Assembly (NCBI GenBank): GCA_004553715.1
Contig: SFKP01000023.1
Span: 1 to 21,167, forward strand
DNA: 21,167 nt
Reading direction: 5' to 3'
DNA from: Clostridiales bacterium
Lineage (GTDB): Bacteria; Bacillota; Clostridia; TANB77; CAG-508
In this document: positions 1-8,087 of the stretch, in pieces
How positions within the stretch are numbered: position 1 is the stretch's first letter
Layout: each line of letters opens with the position of its first letter
The notes under the pieces: model-generated
Databases searched by the model: none
Seen by the model: only the letters and a program-made list of their open reading frames with translations
What the model was told of the DNA's origin: nothing
Made by a program: the position numbers and the translations under genes

Positions 1-2
1 AT

Positions 3-671
3 ATTGTAAAAGTTTGGAACAAACAGAAAGGGACAAGTTATAAAAACATAGGGGAATTAATCGCAACTGAATATGGAAGTCAAGAAGCTTTTATAGAGGT
101 AATGTTTCCTGCTCCCCCAACAGTTAAACGAACAGCATATTTAACAATAGCAGCGAAAAAAGCAATAATCAAAGAAGATGATTCAAATAATTCTGATGGC
201 AAAACATATGAAGATGCAATTAATGAACAATATAGTAATTTGTATTGGAGTAAATTATCACTAGAATTGCCAAATAAAGAAACCATAATTATTGGAGATA
301 GGAAAACATATGGGGTAACAGAAAGTGGAAAATATAAATTTACATTAACAAATGAAATGGGAGAAATTTCAACAATAAATGTTCCAGTTACAATACAAAA
401 AAATAGCACAACAAAATTTGCGACAATAACAGAGTGTGGCTATAGTATTACTATTCCATTTACAGAAGGGCAAACTTGGGAAGAGTTATTAGGAGATAGT
501 GGAGTAACTATTTGTGGAATAAATCTTCGTATACGTCCAGGACGAGTAACAATCAATGGCTCTATAATGAAAACAGGTAAAGATGGTAATGATCTTGGTG
601 ATGTTAATGTTACACCAAGTGATGAAATTGAAGAGAAACGATATAAAAAAGTAGAAATCGGTCTAGACTAG
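3..671 (+). CDS. 3' end of a probable secreted/surface protein with an Ig-like segment (5' truncated by window edge)
   Basis: The frame is open from base 3 to the TAG at 669-671, so the gene starts before the window; the internal ATG at 102 has no convincing ribosome binding site and is probably not the start. I do not recognise the family. A segment with the pattern GKYKFTLTNEMGE followed by alternating hydrophobic and polar residues resembles the last strands of a bacterial Ig-like domain, as found in large surface or adhesion proteins of Clostridia. The tail is charged (EEKRYKK). Its arginine codons near 527-549 are CGT, CGT and CGA, whereas neighbours use AGA/AGG, so it may be of different origin. 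No transmembrane segment or sorting signal is visible in the part present. The surface role is an inference. Confidence 0.6.
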   Translation: MVKVWNKQKGTSYKNIGELIATEYGSQEAFIEVMFPAPPTVKRTAYLTIAAKKAIIKEDDSNNSDGKTYEDAINEQYSNLYWSKLSLELPNKETIIIGDRKTYGVTESGKYKFTLTNEMGEISTINVPVTIQKNSTTKFATITECGYSITIPFTEGQTWEELLGDSGVTICGINLRIRPGRVTINGSIMKTGKDGNDLGDVNVTPSDEIEEKRYKKVEIGLD

Positions 672-782
672 AAGTCGGTCTACGCTAATAATATAAAGAT
701 AGAAAAATGTTTTTATATTGATATATGAAAAATAAAATTCAAAATAAAAATTAAGGAAAAAGGTGCAAAATTAAAAAAACAA

Positions 783-811
783 TTGCATTATTTAGAAATA
801 TATGTTAAAAT
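783..811 (+). promoter_or_regulatory. Promoter of the rpsF-ssb-rpsR operon
   Basis: TTGCAT (783-788) and TAAAAT (806-811) are separated by 17 bases, with TG at 803-804 one base before the -10 (extended -10). The transcript would begin near 818, about 75 bases before rpsF. The -10 overlaps the left arm of the 807-840 hairpin. Confidence 0.55.
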
Positions 812-840
812 AGCAAGTGCGAAATAGCACTTGCTATTTT
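807..840 (+). terminator. Perfect 14-bp hairpin upstream of rpsF, probable terminator of the upstream unit
   Basis: The arms at 807-820 and 827-840 are exactly complementary around the 6-base loop GAAATA; the left arm starts with four A and the right arm ends with four T. It could stop transcription from upstream, and because of the A/T ends it could act in both directions. It overlaps the rpsF -10 element, so the two signals may share sequence. Confidence 0.6.
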
Positions 841-891
841 CCTTACTCATATAAAGGTATGGGTTATAAATCCAAAAGGAGGTGAAAGATA

Positions 892-1176
892 ATGAACAAA
901 TACGAAAGTGTTGTCATTATTAATTCAAATTTAGAGGCAGATGCTTTAAAAGCATTAATAAACAAATTCTCTGATTTAATTAATACTGATGGAAAAGTTA
1001 CTTCAGTAGAAGAACTTGGGAATAAGAAGTTAGCTTATGAAATAAAAAAGCAAAAAGAAGGTTATTATGTTGTATATAAATTCGAAGCTAATCCACAATT
1101 AATTTCTGAATTAGAAAGAAACTATAGAATAACTGATGAAGTAATTAAATTTATTGTAATTAAAGAGGAGGAATAA
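892..1176 (+). CDS. rpsF: 30S ribosomal protein S6
   Basis: S6 binds 16S rRNA in the platform of the small subunit as a heterodimer with S18. The 94-residue protein has the normal family length and the typical N-terminal strand (YESVVIINSNLEADALKALI), the central GNKKLAYEIKKQKEGYYVVY segment and the C-terminal RNYRITDEVIKFIVIK. The ATG follows AAAGGAGGTGA at ideal spacing. It is the first gene of rpsF-ssb-rpsR, an arrangement conserved across Firmicutes, and ssb starts 5 bases after its stop. No unusual residues are seen. Confidence 0.97.
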   Translation: MNKYESVVIINSNLEADALKALINKFSDLINTDGKVTSVEELGNKKLAYEIKKQKEGYYVVYKFEANPQLISELERNYRITDEVIKFIVIKEEE

Positions 1177-1181
1177 TTTAA

Positions 1182-1601
1182 ATGAACAAAGTAATTTTAA
1201 TGGGAAGATTAACAAAAGACCCAGAAGTTAGATATACTCAAACAAATAATACTTTAGTTGCAACATTTTCTTTAGCTGTAAACAGAAGATTTACAAAAGC
1301 TGGAGAAGAAAGACAAGCTGATTTTATTAACATTGTAGCTTGGAACAAAACAGGAGAATTCTGTAGTAAATATTTTAAAAAAGGCCAACAAGTTGGAATT
1401 ATAGGAAGAATCCAAACAAGAAATTGGGAGGACGAAAACAAGGTAAAACATTACATAACAGAAGTAGTTGCAGAAGAAGCATATTTTGCAGACTCAAAAA
1501 GAGAAGGCGAATTTAATGCTAATATGGAAAATACATTTGGAAGTACAATTTCAGAAAATTCAGAATTTGCAACATCTGCAGAAGATGATTTACCATTCTA
1601 A
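1182..1601 (+). CDS. ssb: Single-stranded DNA-binding protein
   Basis: SSB coats single-stranded DNA during replication and repair and recruits partners through its acidic tip. The 139-residue protein starts with the classic MNKVILMGRLTKDPEVRYT OB-fold opening, continues with FINIVAWNKTGEFCSKYFKKGQQVGIIGRIQTR, has a low-complexity Glu/Asn/Ser linker and ends in DDLPF, the partner-docking tip. The start follows AGAGGAGGAAT, and the location between rpsF and rpsR is the standard Firmicute context, so this is the housekeeping copy rather than a phage paralogue. Confidence 0.97.
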   Translation: MNKVILMGRLTKDPEVRYTQTNNTLVATFSLAVNRRFTKAGEERQADFINIVAWNKTGEFCSKYFKKGQQVGIIGRIQTRNWEDENKVKHYITEVVAEEAYFADSKREGEFNANMENTFGSTISENSEFATSAEDDLPF

Positions 1602-1640
1602 GGGCTAAAAGCAATCAAAATAGAAGGGGGGACACAAAAA

Positions 1641-1931
1641 ATGGCAGATAGAAATAAAAATAACAAAAATAATAAAAGAAGAAACAATAACAATGATGAA
1701 GAATTTAATCCAAAGTTTAGAAAAATGAGAAAAAAAGTATGTGTAATGTGTGCAAATAAGGATTATGTTTTGGATTACAAAAATCCGGAACAATTAAAAA
1801 AATTCATCAATGAAAAAGGTAAAATATTACCAAGAAGAGCAACAGGTGCTTGCGCAAAACATCAAAGAGATATAACACAAGCTGTAAAAAGAGCAAGACA
1901 CATTGCAATATTACCATATACACAAAATTAA
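1641..1931 (+). CDS. rpsR: 30S ribosomal protein S18 (Cys-containing, C+ form)
   Basis: S18 pairs with S6 on the small-subunit platform. The 96-residue protein has a lysine/asparagine-rich N-terminal extension of about 25 residues, then the core: CVMC (a CxxC pair), YKNPEQLKKFINEKGKILP, and RRATGACAKHQR, which supplies a third Cys and a His. These four ligands are the arrangement of zinc-binding C+ S18 variants. The start follows AGAAGGGGGGACA. It is the last gene of the operon, with a strong terminator 12 bases after the stop. The low-complexity N-terminus is longer than in many homologues. Confidence 0.96.
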   Translation: MADRNKNNKNNKRRNNNNDEEFNPKFRKMRKKVCVMCANKDYVLDYKNPEQLKKFINEKGKILPRRATGACAKHQRDITQAVKRARHIAILPYTQN

Positions 1932-1942
1932 TTTATTTATAG

Positions 1943-1969
1943 GGGCGCCATTTGGGCGTCCATTTTTTT
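1943..1969 (+). terminator. Rho-independent terminator of rpsF-ssb-rpsR
   Basis: A 7-bp GC-rich stem (1943-1949 with 1955-1961, one G-U pair) and 5-base loop are followed by A and seven T. It sits 11 bases after the rpsR stop. Confidence 0.9.
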
Positions 1970-2090
1970 AAACTGTCAATGGGGACTTAAGATTTTTGAC
2001 ATCTTTTATTTTATCAATAAAAAATATCAATAAACTATGGCAAAAAAAATCAAAATATGATATAAATATAAAAGTTAGGAGAGTGATATT

Positions 2091-2918
2091 TTGAAAATAA
2101 AGGATATTAAAGAACTAAAACGAATTTCAAACAATGTAAGAATTGGGATAATAGATAGCGTTTATAATGCTAAATCTGGCCATCCAGGTGGGTCGCTTTC
2201 TATTGCAGACATTCTTACAGTTTTATATTTTAACCAAATGCATATTGACGAAAAAAATCCTCATTCGCTAGATAGAGATAGGTTGGTGCTTTCCAAAGGA
2301 CATTGTGCACCAGCATTATATAGTGTGCTAGCCGAAAGAGGTTTTTTTAGTAAAGAAGAATTAACAACTTTAAGACATTTAGGTTCCAAATTACAAGGAC
2401 ACCCAGATATGAAAAATATTCCAGGAGTAGATATGTCGACAGGTTCATTAGGACAAGGATTATCTGCTGCAAATGGTATGGCACTTGCATCTAAATTGGA
2501 TAAAAGAGGAGTAAGAGTATATTGCATAATAGGAGATGGAGAGCTTGAAGAAGGCCAAATTTGGGAGGCAGCAATGACAGCTAGCCATTATAAATTAGAC
2601 AATTTATGCGTAATTGTAGATAATAATAATTTACAAATTGATGGCAAAGTAAATGAAGTAATGAATATATATCCAATAGATGAAAAGTTTAGAAGCTTTG
2701 GATTTGAAGTAATAAATATAGATGGACACAATATTCCAGAAATAATTACAGCTTTTGAGACTGCAAAAAAAGTAAAAGGAAAGCCTACAGTAATTGTAGC
2801 AAATACAATAAAAGGTAAAGGCATATCTTTTATGGAAGATAACGGAGATTGGCACGGCAAAGCTCCAAACGAGGAGCAGTATAAAATTGCAATTGATGAA
2901 TTGAAATCTAAAATATAA
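2091..2918 (+). CDS. Transketolase, N-terminal (thiamine diphosphate-binding) subunit
   Basis: This is the first half of a split transketolase, which moves two-carbon ketol units between sugar phosphates in the non-oxidative pentose phosphate pathway. The 275 residues carry HPGG (about 31-34), the HP pair in LQGHPDMK, GDGELEEGQ (about 148-156) and the closing VDNNN (about 177-181); GDG to NN is the thiamine diphosphate/Mg signature. The start is TTG at 2091, preceded by TAGGAGAG at good spacing; no ATG nearby fits. The C-terminal partner begins 21 bases after the stop, so the two are co-transcribed and should form one enzyme. A split enzyme of this kind is common in Clostridia and archaea. 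Confidence 0.93.
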   Translation: MKIKDIKELKRISNNVRIGIIDSVYNAKSGHPGGSLSIADILTVLYFNQMHIDEKNPHSLDRDRLVLSKGHCAPALYSVLAERGFFSKEELTTLRHLGSKLQGHPDMKNIPGVDMSTGSLGQGLSAANGMALASKLDKRGVRVYCIIGDGELEEGQIWEAAMTASHYKLDNLCVIVDNNNLQIDGKVNEVMNIYPIDEKFRSFGFEVINIDGHNIPEIITAFETAKKVKGKPTVIVANTIKGKGISFMEDNGDWHGKAPNEEQYKIAIDELKSKI

Positions 2919-2939
2919 TTAAAAGGAATGTGATTAAAT

Positions 2940-3866
2940 ATGAATATAGATAAAAAAATTGCTACAAGACAAAGTTATGGAGAAAAATTAGCAGAGCTTG
3001 GAGAAAAAAATGATAATATAATAGTTTTTGATGCAGATTTAGCAGGTGCAACAAAAACATCAATATTTAAAAAAGCTTTTCCCAATAGATTTTTCGATAT
3101 GGGAATAGCAGAACAAGATATGATGTCAACTGCCGCAGGAATGTCTACTTTCGGTAAAATTCCTTATGTTAGTACATTTGCGATGTTTGCAGCAGGTAGA
3201 GCTTATGACCAAATAAGAAATAGTATATGCTATCCAAATCTTAATGTAAAAATTTGTGCAACACATAGTGGAATAACAGTAGGAGAAGATGGCGCAACAC
3301 ACCAAATGCTAGAAGACATTAGCCTTATGAGAGGATTACCTAATATGACAGTAATTAGCACTTCTGATGATACTCAAACCAGATGGGCAGTAGAAGAAAT
3401 ATCAAAAATACAAGGACCTGTATATTTAAGACTTTGCAGATTAGATACACCTATTATATATGAAGAAAACGAAAAATTTGAGATTGGGAAAGCTGTTCAA
3501 ATAGGAGAAGGAACAGCGGCTACAGTTTTTGCAACAGGAGTAGTTGTACAAGAAGCAATAAAGGCTAAAGAAGAATTAGAAACAAAAGGTATTAATATAA
3601 GAGTAGTAGATGTTCACACAATAAAACCAATAGATAAAGATATGATAATAAAATGTGCAAAAGAAACAGAAAAACTAATTTCAATAGAAGATCATAGCGT
3701 TATTGGTGGATTGGGAACTGCAATTTCTGAAGTTTTGACAGATTTATGCCCTACAAAATTAATTAAAATGGGTATTAATGATACTTTTGGACAATCTGGC
3801 AAAGCACAAGATTTATTAGAGTATTACGGATTAACTAAAGATTCAATAATAGAAAAAATAATGTAA
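2940..3866 (+). CDS. Transketolase, C-terminal (pyrimidine-binding) subunit
   Basis: This is the second half of the split transketolase. The 308 residues contain DADLAGATKT, the GIAEQ motif (catalytic-type Glu near 58) that activates the aminopyrimidine of the cofactor, and THSGITVGEDGATHQMLED, the substrate and phosphate-binding stretch of this family. The C-terminal third (KPIDKDMI, EDHSVIGGLGTAI, FGQSGKAQDLLEYYG) is the standard transketolase C-domain. The translation start follows AAAGGAATGTG. It has the usual length and no defects. No strong terminator is visible after it; the next promoter (ftsE) starts 19 bases downstream of the stop. Confidence 0.93.
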   Translation: MNIDKKIATRQSYGEKLAELGEKNDNIIVFDADLAGATKTSIFKKAFPNRFFDMGIAEQDMMSTAAGMSTFGKIPYVSTFAMFAAGRAYDQIRNSICYPNLNVKICATHSGITVGEDGATHQMLEDISLMRGLPNMTVISTSDDTQTRWAVEEISKIQGPVYLRLCRLDTPIIYEENEKFEIGKAVQIGEGTAATVFATGVVVQEAIKAKEELETKGINIRVVDVHTIKPIDKDMIIKCAKETEKLISIEDHSVIGGLGTAISEVLTDLCPTKLIKMGINDTFGQSGKAQDLLEYYGLTKDSIIEKIM

Positions 3867-3884
3867 ATTTTACAAAAAATTCTA

Positions 3885-3913
3885 TTGCTTTTTTAAGGTA
3901 AAATTATTATAAT
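3885..3913 (+). promoter_or_regulatory. Promoter of the ftsE-ftsX-hydrolase cluster
   Basis: TTGCTT (3885-3890) and TATAAT (3908-3913) are separated by exactly 17 bases, and the ftsE ATG lies 31 bases after the -10. This is a good vegetative sigma-A type promoter. Confidence 0.75.
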
Positions 3914-3944
3914 TATAGTAGTATATTAGGAACAGAGGTAAAAA

Positions 3945-4625
3945 ATGATAGAGTTTAGAAATGTTTCAAAAACATATAGCACAGGGACAGAAGCTGTGCA
4001 CAATGCAAATTTTAAAATAGAAAAGGGAGATTTTTGCTTTCTTGTAGGTGCTTCAGGTTCAGGTAAATCGACACTTATAAAGCTTATACTAAAAGAGGAG
4101 GAGCCTACAGAGGGAAATATTATAATAAATGGTAAAGACACTACTTTTTTAAAGCCTAATAGAGTGCCATATTTAAGAAGAAGTATGGGCGTAGTTTTCC
4201 AAGACTTCAGATTATTATCAGATAAAACTGTTTATGAAAATGTAGCATTTGCAATGAATATAGTAAAAGCTACACCAAAACATATAAGAAGGCAAGTACC
4301 AATGGTATTATCTTTAGTTGGTTTAAGTGGAAAAGCAAAAGTATATCCAGATGAATTATCTGGAGGAGAACAACAAAGAGTTGCATTAGCAAGGGCATTG
4401 GTAAATAATCCATCTATGATTATTGCAGACGAGCCTACAGGGAATTTAGACCCAGATACAGCGTGGGACATTATGAATTTATTAAATGAAATAAATTTAA
4501 GAGGTACAACGGTAGTTATTGCAACACATGCTAAGGATATAGTGGATTCAATGAAAAAAAGAGTAATCGAAATAGAAAAAGGAATCATAATCAGAGATGA
4601 TAAAAGAGGAGTGTATGGAAAGTGA
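3945..4625 (+). CDS. ftsE: Cell division ATP-binding protein FtsE
   Basis: FtsE is the ATPase of the FtsEX complex, which does not transport but drives a conformational change that activates peptidoglycan hydrolases at the division site or side wall. The 226-residue ABC ATPase has Walker A GASGSGKS (about 35-42), a Q-loop VVFQDFRLL (about 83-91), signature LSGGEQQR (about 138-145), Walker B MIIADEP (about 158-164) and the switch His in VVIATHAKDI. The length is standard. Its stop overlaps the ftsX GTG start by four bases (GTGA), a sign of translational coupling. The preceding SD-like AGAGG is well placed. Confidence 0.96.
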   Translation: MIEFRNVSKTYSTGTEAVHNANFKIEKGDFCFLVGASGSGKSTLIKLILKEEEPTEGNIIINGKDTTFLKPNRVPYLRRSMGVVFQDFRLLSDKTVYENVAFAMNIVKATPKHIRRQVPMVLSLVGLSGKAKVYPDELSGGEQQRVALARALVNNPSMIIADEPTGNLDPDTAWDIMNLLNEINLRGTTVVIATHAKDIVDSMKKRVIEIEKGIIIRDDKRGVYGK

Positions 4626-5518
4626 AATATAACGTAATAAACTATTTCCTTAGTGAGGGATTTAGAAATGTTTTTAAAAACAAGAAATCAACATTTTCAT
4701 GTTTAGGAGTAATGTGTGCAACAATGTTAATTTTTGGATTGTTTTTTACAATAGGAAAAAATATCAATAATGCTGTAAGAGAACTAGAAGAAAAACAATC
4801 ATTTAATGTATTTATTTTAACAACAGCAACAGATGAAGAGATCAAAAAATTAGGAGAAGAAATAAATAAAATAGAAGGTGTAAATAAAATTACATATAGA
4901 ACGCAAGAAGAGGCATATAACTCTATGAGAGAAAGGCTTAAAGATAAAGCTTATGCAATGGATGGAATGGAAATAACATCATTTTCACCATCATATTCAG
5001 TTACTTTAACAGATTTAAATTTAAATGCACAAGTACAAGAACAAATTGGAAAATTAGAGAATGTAAAAAATATAGTAAGCAATGACCAAACAATAACAAA
5101 TTTAGCAGAAGTAGCAAAATGGATTAAAATTGTAACAGGAGTAATACTTGCGATATTGATAATTATATCTGTATTTATTATTTCAAATACAATCAAATTA
5201 ACAGTACATGCAAGAAGAAAAGAGATTTCTATAATGAAATATGTTGGTGCAACAAATGGATTTATTAGAACACCATTTATGATAGAAGGTATAATTATAG
5301 GATTAATGGCAGGTGTAATATCAATACTTTTAGTAGGAGGAATTTACAATCTAATTGCAAATAAGATAATGACAAGCCCTACGGCAACAAAAATTGGAAT
5401 TGATATATTAAGTTTTGCAAGTATGTCATCACAAGTAATTATTGTATATTTAATATTGGGTATTGGAATAGGAATGATAGGCAGTTCGATATCAATGAAG
5501 AAATACTTAGAGGTATAA
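4622..5518 (+). CDS. ftsX: Cell division membrane protein FtsX
   Basis: FtsX is the membrane half of FtsEX and passes the ATPase signal to an extracellular hydrolase. The start is GTG at 4622, overlapping the ftsE stop, with AGAGGAG upstream. The 298 residues show the four-helix FtsX plan: a first membrane segment at about 26-46, an extracellular domain at about 50-160, then membrane segments near 168-190, 218-243 and 268-290. The conserved stretch HARRKEISIMKYVGATNGFIRTPFMIEG lies between helices 2 and 3. The coiled-coil hydrolase immediately downstream is its expected partner. Confidence 0.95.
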   Translation: MKYNVINYFLSEGFRNVFKNKKSTFSCLGVMCATMLIFGLFFTIGKNINNAVRELEEKQSFNVFILTTATDEEIKKLGEEINKIEGVNKITYRTQEEAYNSMRERLKDKAYAMDGMEITSFSPSYSVTLTDLNLNAQVQEQIGKLENVKNIVSNDQTITNLAEVAKWIKIVTGVILAILIIISVFIISNTIKLTVHARRKEISIMKYVGATNGFIRTPFMIEGIIIGLMAGVISILLVGGIYNLIANKIMTSPTATKIGIDILSFASMSSQVIIVYLILGIGIGMIGSSISMKKYLEV

Positions 5519-5534
5519 AGGAGGTACTATTTAT

Positions 5535-6651
5535 ATGAGAAAAACAAAGTTTTATAATGTTTCTTTCATTTTCTTTAGTATATGCAGAAAATTTAGATAC
5601 ACTAGAAGATAGAAAAAATGAATTAAAAACAAATATAGAACAAGCAAATGATGAAATCGATTCTCTTAATTTAGAAATAACAGATGCAATTGCAAAAGTA
5701 AATGAATTAGAAGGACAAATTGAAGATTACAATAATAGCCTTGCTGAAATTAGAAGCGAGTTAAAAGTAGTTGAAGCAGAAATACAAGAAACAGAGCAAA
5801 AATTAGCAGTTGCAGAACAAAATTATGCGAATCAAAAAAACAATCTTGAAAAAAGAATTGTAGCAATGTATGAAGCAGGAGAAACCACATATTTAGATGT
5901 ACTTCTAAATTCAAGTAGTATAACAGAATTTGTTGACAATTATTATCTAATTGGAGAAATTGCAGCAATAGATGAAAATTTACTAAACACAATTGAAATA
6001 GAAAAAAATCAAATTGAGGAAATCAAAACAAAGCTAGATGCAAATAGAGCAGATTTAAAGCAAAAAGAAGAAAATGAACAAAAAACTTTAATTACTTTAA
6101 ATAATGCTAAAATACAAAGAGATAACTATTTAGCAAACTTAAATGAACAAGAAAAAGCAACAAGAGCAAGAATAAAAGAATATGAACAAGAACTAAACAA
6201 TGTAGAAAATGAAATATTTATAATAACAAATAATTTAGGAGATTCTGATTATGCAGGTGGATTATTTGCATGGCCAACACCAGGTTATAAAACAATTACA
6301 TCACCTTTTGGTAATAGAATACATCCGGTATTAGGAACAAAAAGATTCCACACAGGAATTGATATAGGTGCACCAAAAGGAGCTAGCATAATTGCTGCAA
6401 ATTCAGGAAAAGTGTTGAAAGCTGGATGGTTCGGAGGATATGGAAATGCAGTAATAATAGACCATGGTGGAGGATTTTCTACTTTATATGGACATGGTTC
6501 AGAGGTATTAGTAGCAGAAGGACAAACTGTAAAAAGAGGAGACATAATAATGAAGGTAGGTTCAACAGGACTGTCTACAGGGCCACACTTACATTTTGAA
6601 GTTAGAATTAATGGAAATTATATGAACCCACTAGATTATCTAACAAAATAA
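5535..6651 (+). CDS. Secreted coiled-coil M23 peptidoglycan hydrolase (PcsB/CwlO/EnvC-like), signal peptide out of frame
   Basis: The protein has a long coiled coil (about residues 20-230, Glu/Lys/Asn rich heptads) followed by an M23/LytM metalloendopeptidase domain with the zinc motifs HTGID and HLHFE, plus ALA-type linkers typical of the fold. It follows ftsE-ftsX, so it is the probable FtsEX-activated hydrolase. The good ribosome site AAAGGAGG (5517-5524) points to ATG 5535, which reads MRKTKF and then leaves frame; the rest of the signal peptide and the mature protein are in the +1 frame, where the only ATG (5557) has no ribosome site and no basic n-region. Dropping one T from the run at 5550-5553 gives MRKTKFIMFLSFSLVYA, a short but proper signal sequence, and a 371-residue protein. 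Real mutation, sequencing error or recoding cannot be separated here. Confidence 0.85.
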
Positions 6652-6666
6652 TAATTGGAGGAACAA

Positions 6667-6720
6667 ATGTTAAAAAGAATATCTTCAGTATGTGTAAATC
6701 CTATACCATATTTAAAATAA
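6667..6720 (+). CDS. Possible 17-residue peptide with a strong ribosome binding site
   Basis: ATG 6667 to TAA 6718-6720 encodes MLKRISSVCVNPIPYLK. It is preceded by TTGGAGGAAC with 5-base spacing, as good a site as the real genes have. It lies in the gap between the M23 hydrolase and the S41 protease. No family is recognised. It could be a leader peptide, a small protein or a chance ORF behind a leftover ribosome site. Confidence 0.3.
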   Translation: MLKRISSVCVNPIPYLK

Positions 6721-6761
6721 TTAGTATATAATAAAAATAAAACTAATGAATATAATATTAG

Positions 6762-6794
6762 AAATAGTTTGGGAAAAATTTTTCCAAACTATTT
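6762..6794 (+). other. 11-bp inverted repeat (hairpin) before the S41 protease gene
   Basis: The arms at 6762-6772 and 6784-6794 (AAATAGTTTGG and its complement) enclose GAAAAATTTTT. There is no U-run after the stem, so it is a weak candidate for a terminator; it may be an RNA stability or attenuation element. It ends 6 bases before the GGAGG of the S41 gene. Confidence 0.4.
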
Positions 6795-6814
6795 GTATGG
6801 AGGTAAAGCAATAT

Positions 6815-8012
6815 ATGAATTTCGAAACTAAAAACAAAGCATATAAGTCAATAATGTTAATAATTATTACAGCTTTAATTACATTTATAATAACAACTAC
6901 TGGAATGCATAATATAACTAATACAAAAACAGAAAATGAAGATTTTCAAGCTAATTATATAAATATTTCACAATCTGCAGAAGATATAACAACAAAAATA
7001 GAATTAGTAAAAAAATGTTTAGAAAATAAATATATTGGTGAACTAGATGAAGAAAATATGAAAGAAATGGCAATAAAAGGATATGTTGCAGGTCTTCGGA
7101 GATGAATATACAGAATATTTAACAAAAAATGAATATGAAGACTTAATGGTTTCTGTTTTAGGAAATTATGTTGGTATTGGAATATATATGGCTCAAACAA
7201 CAGATGGAAATATTATAATATTATTTCCAATAGAAGGGTCACCAGCAGAAGAAGCCGGTTTGCAATCTGGAGATATAATTGAAAAAATCAATGGAGAAGA
7301 TTGCAGTGACATGACGATAGATAAAGCATCTAATAAAATAAAAGGAGAAGAAGGTACAGAAGTAGAATTAGAAATATTAAGAGATGAAGAAACAATAATA
7401 AAAAAAGTAACTAGAAGGAAAATTGAAATAAAATATATAGATTCAAGCGTAATAAATACAAATATTGGATATATAAAATTGATTTCTTTCGACCAAGGGT
7501 CAGCAGAAGCATTTAAAGAACATTTAAATGCACTAAAAGAAAAAAATATAAAATCGTTAATAATAGATTTAAGAGATAATGGTGGAGGCATTGTTGAAGA
7601 AGCAATATCTATTGCAGAATTATTTGTACCAAGAGGAAATATCATTATGAAGTCTTATGATAAAGATAATAAAGAAAGTGTTATAAAGTCAAGCAATGTA
7701 AATCCAGAGACAATGAAAATAGTTGTTCTTATAAATGAGAACTCAGCTAGTGCAAGTGAAATTTTTACAGCAGCAATTAAAGATAATAATATCGGAAAAA
7801 TTGTTGGAAAAACAACTTTTGGAAAAGGAGTAATGCAAGAAGTTATTGGAATGAAGTCAGGAGGAGCCCTTAAGATAACAATAGAAGAATTTATGACACC
7901 AAATGGAGATAAAATAAATAAAGAAGGAATAAAGCCAGATATAGAAATTGACGAAGATGAATATAATGAAAAAGATATTCAATTAGAAGAGGCAATAAAA
8001 ATTTTAAAATAA
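6815..8012 (+). CDS. S41-family carboxy-terminal processing protease (CtpA-like), split by a +1 shift at CGG
   Basis: Membrane-anchored serine protease that trims secreted or cell-wall proteins. The start is ATG 6815 behind GGAGG. One transmembrane anchor (about 12-32) is followed by an N-terminal helical region; the frame then runs ...GYVAGL-CGG-R-stop at 7103. The +1 frame continues with GDEYTEYL, the invariant family stretch GLGD(P/E)YT, then a PDZ domain (about 115-190) and the protease domain with NENSASASE (Ser near 312) and GKTTFGKG (Lys near 337). Removing one base at 7097 gives 398 residues, the usual length. The extra base makes an in-frame CGG (codon 95). Position after ftsEX and the hydrolase matches Firmicute gene order. 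Without recoding the product would be a 96-residue anchor fragment. Confidence 0.88.
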
Positions 8013-8029
8013 CAAATATAAAATTGATT

Positions 8030-8070
8030 AAACATATAGTATATTTGGAATAATATACTATATGTTTTTT
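8030..8070 (+). terminator. Rho-independent terminator after the S41 protease gene
   Basis: A perfect 16-bp stem (8030-8045 with 8052-8067) with a 6-base loop is followed by T; the T-run is 8065-8070. The stem is AT-rich but long, and the A/T flanks would allow action on both strands. Confidence 0.8.
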
Positions 8071-8087
8071 AAAACAAGGAGGTTAGT

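Noticed and set aside
841..891. S6:S18-binding autoregulatory leader before rpsF
   Set aside because: The CCG-containing loop or bulge expected in such leaders is not visible in the leader sequence.
1996..2066. Promoter for the transketolase genes
   Set aside because: A perfect TTGACA (1996-2001) has no acceptable -10 at 16-18 bases, and TATAAA (2061-2066) has a poor -35; I could not choose between them.
7083..8012. Independent gene starting at ATG 7083
   Set aside because: It lacks a ribosome site and begins inside the conserved S41 region; its N-terminus is encoded in another frame upstream. It is the second half of one split gene.
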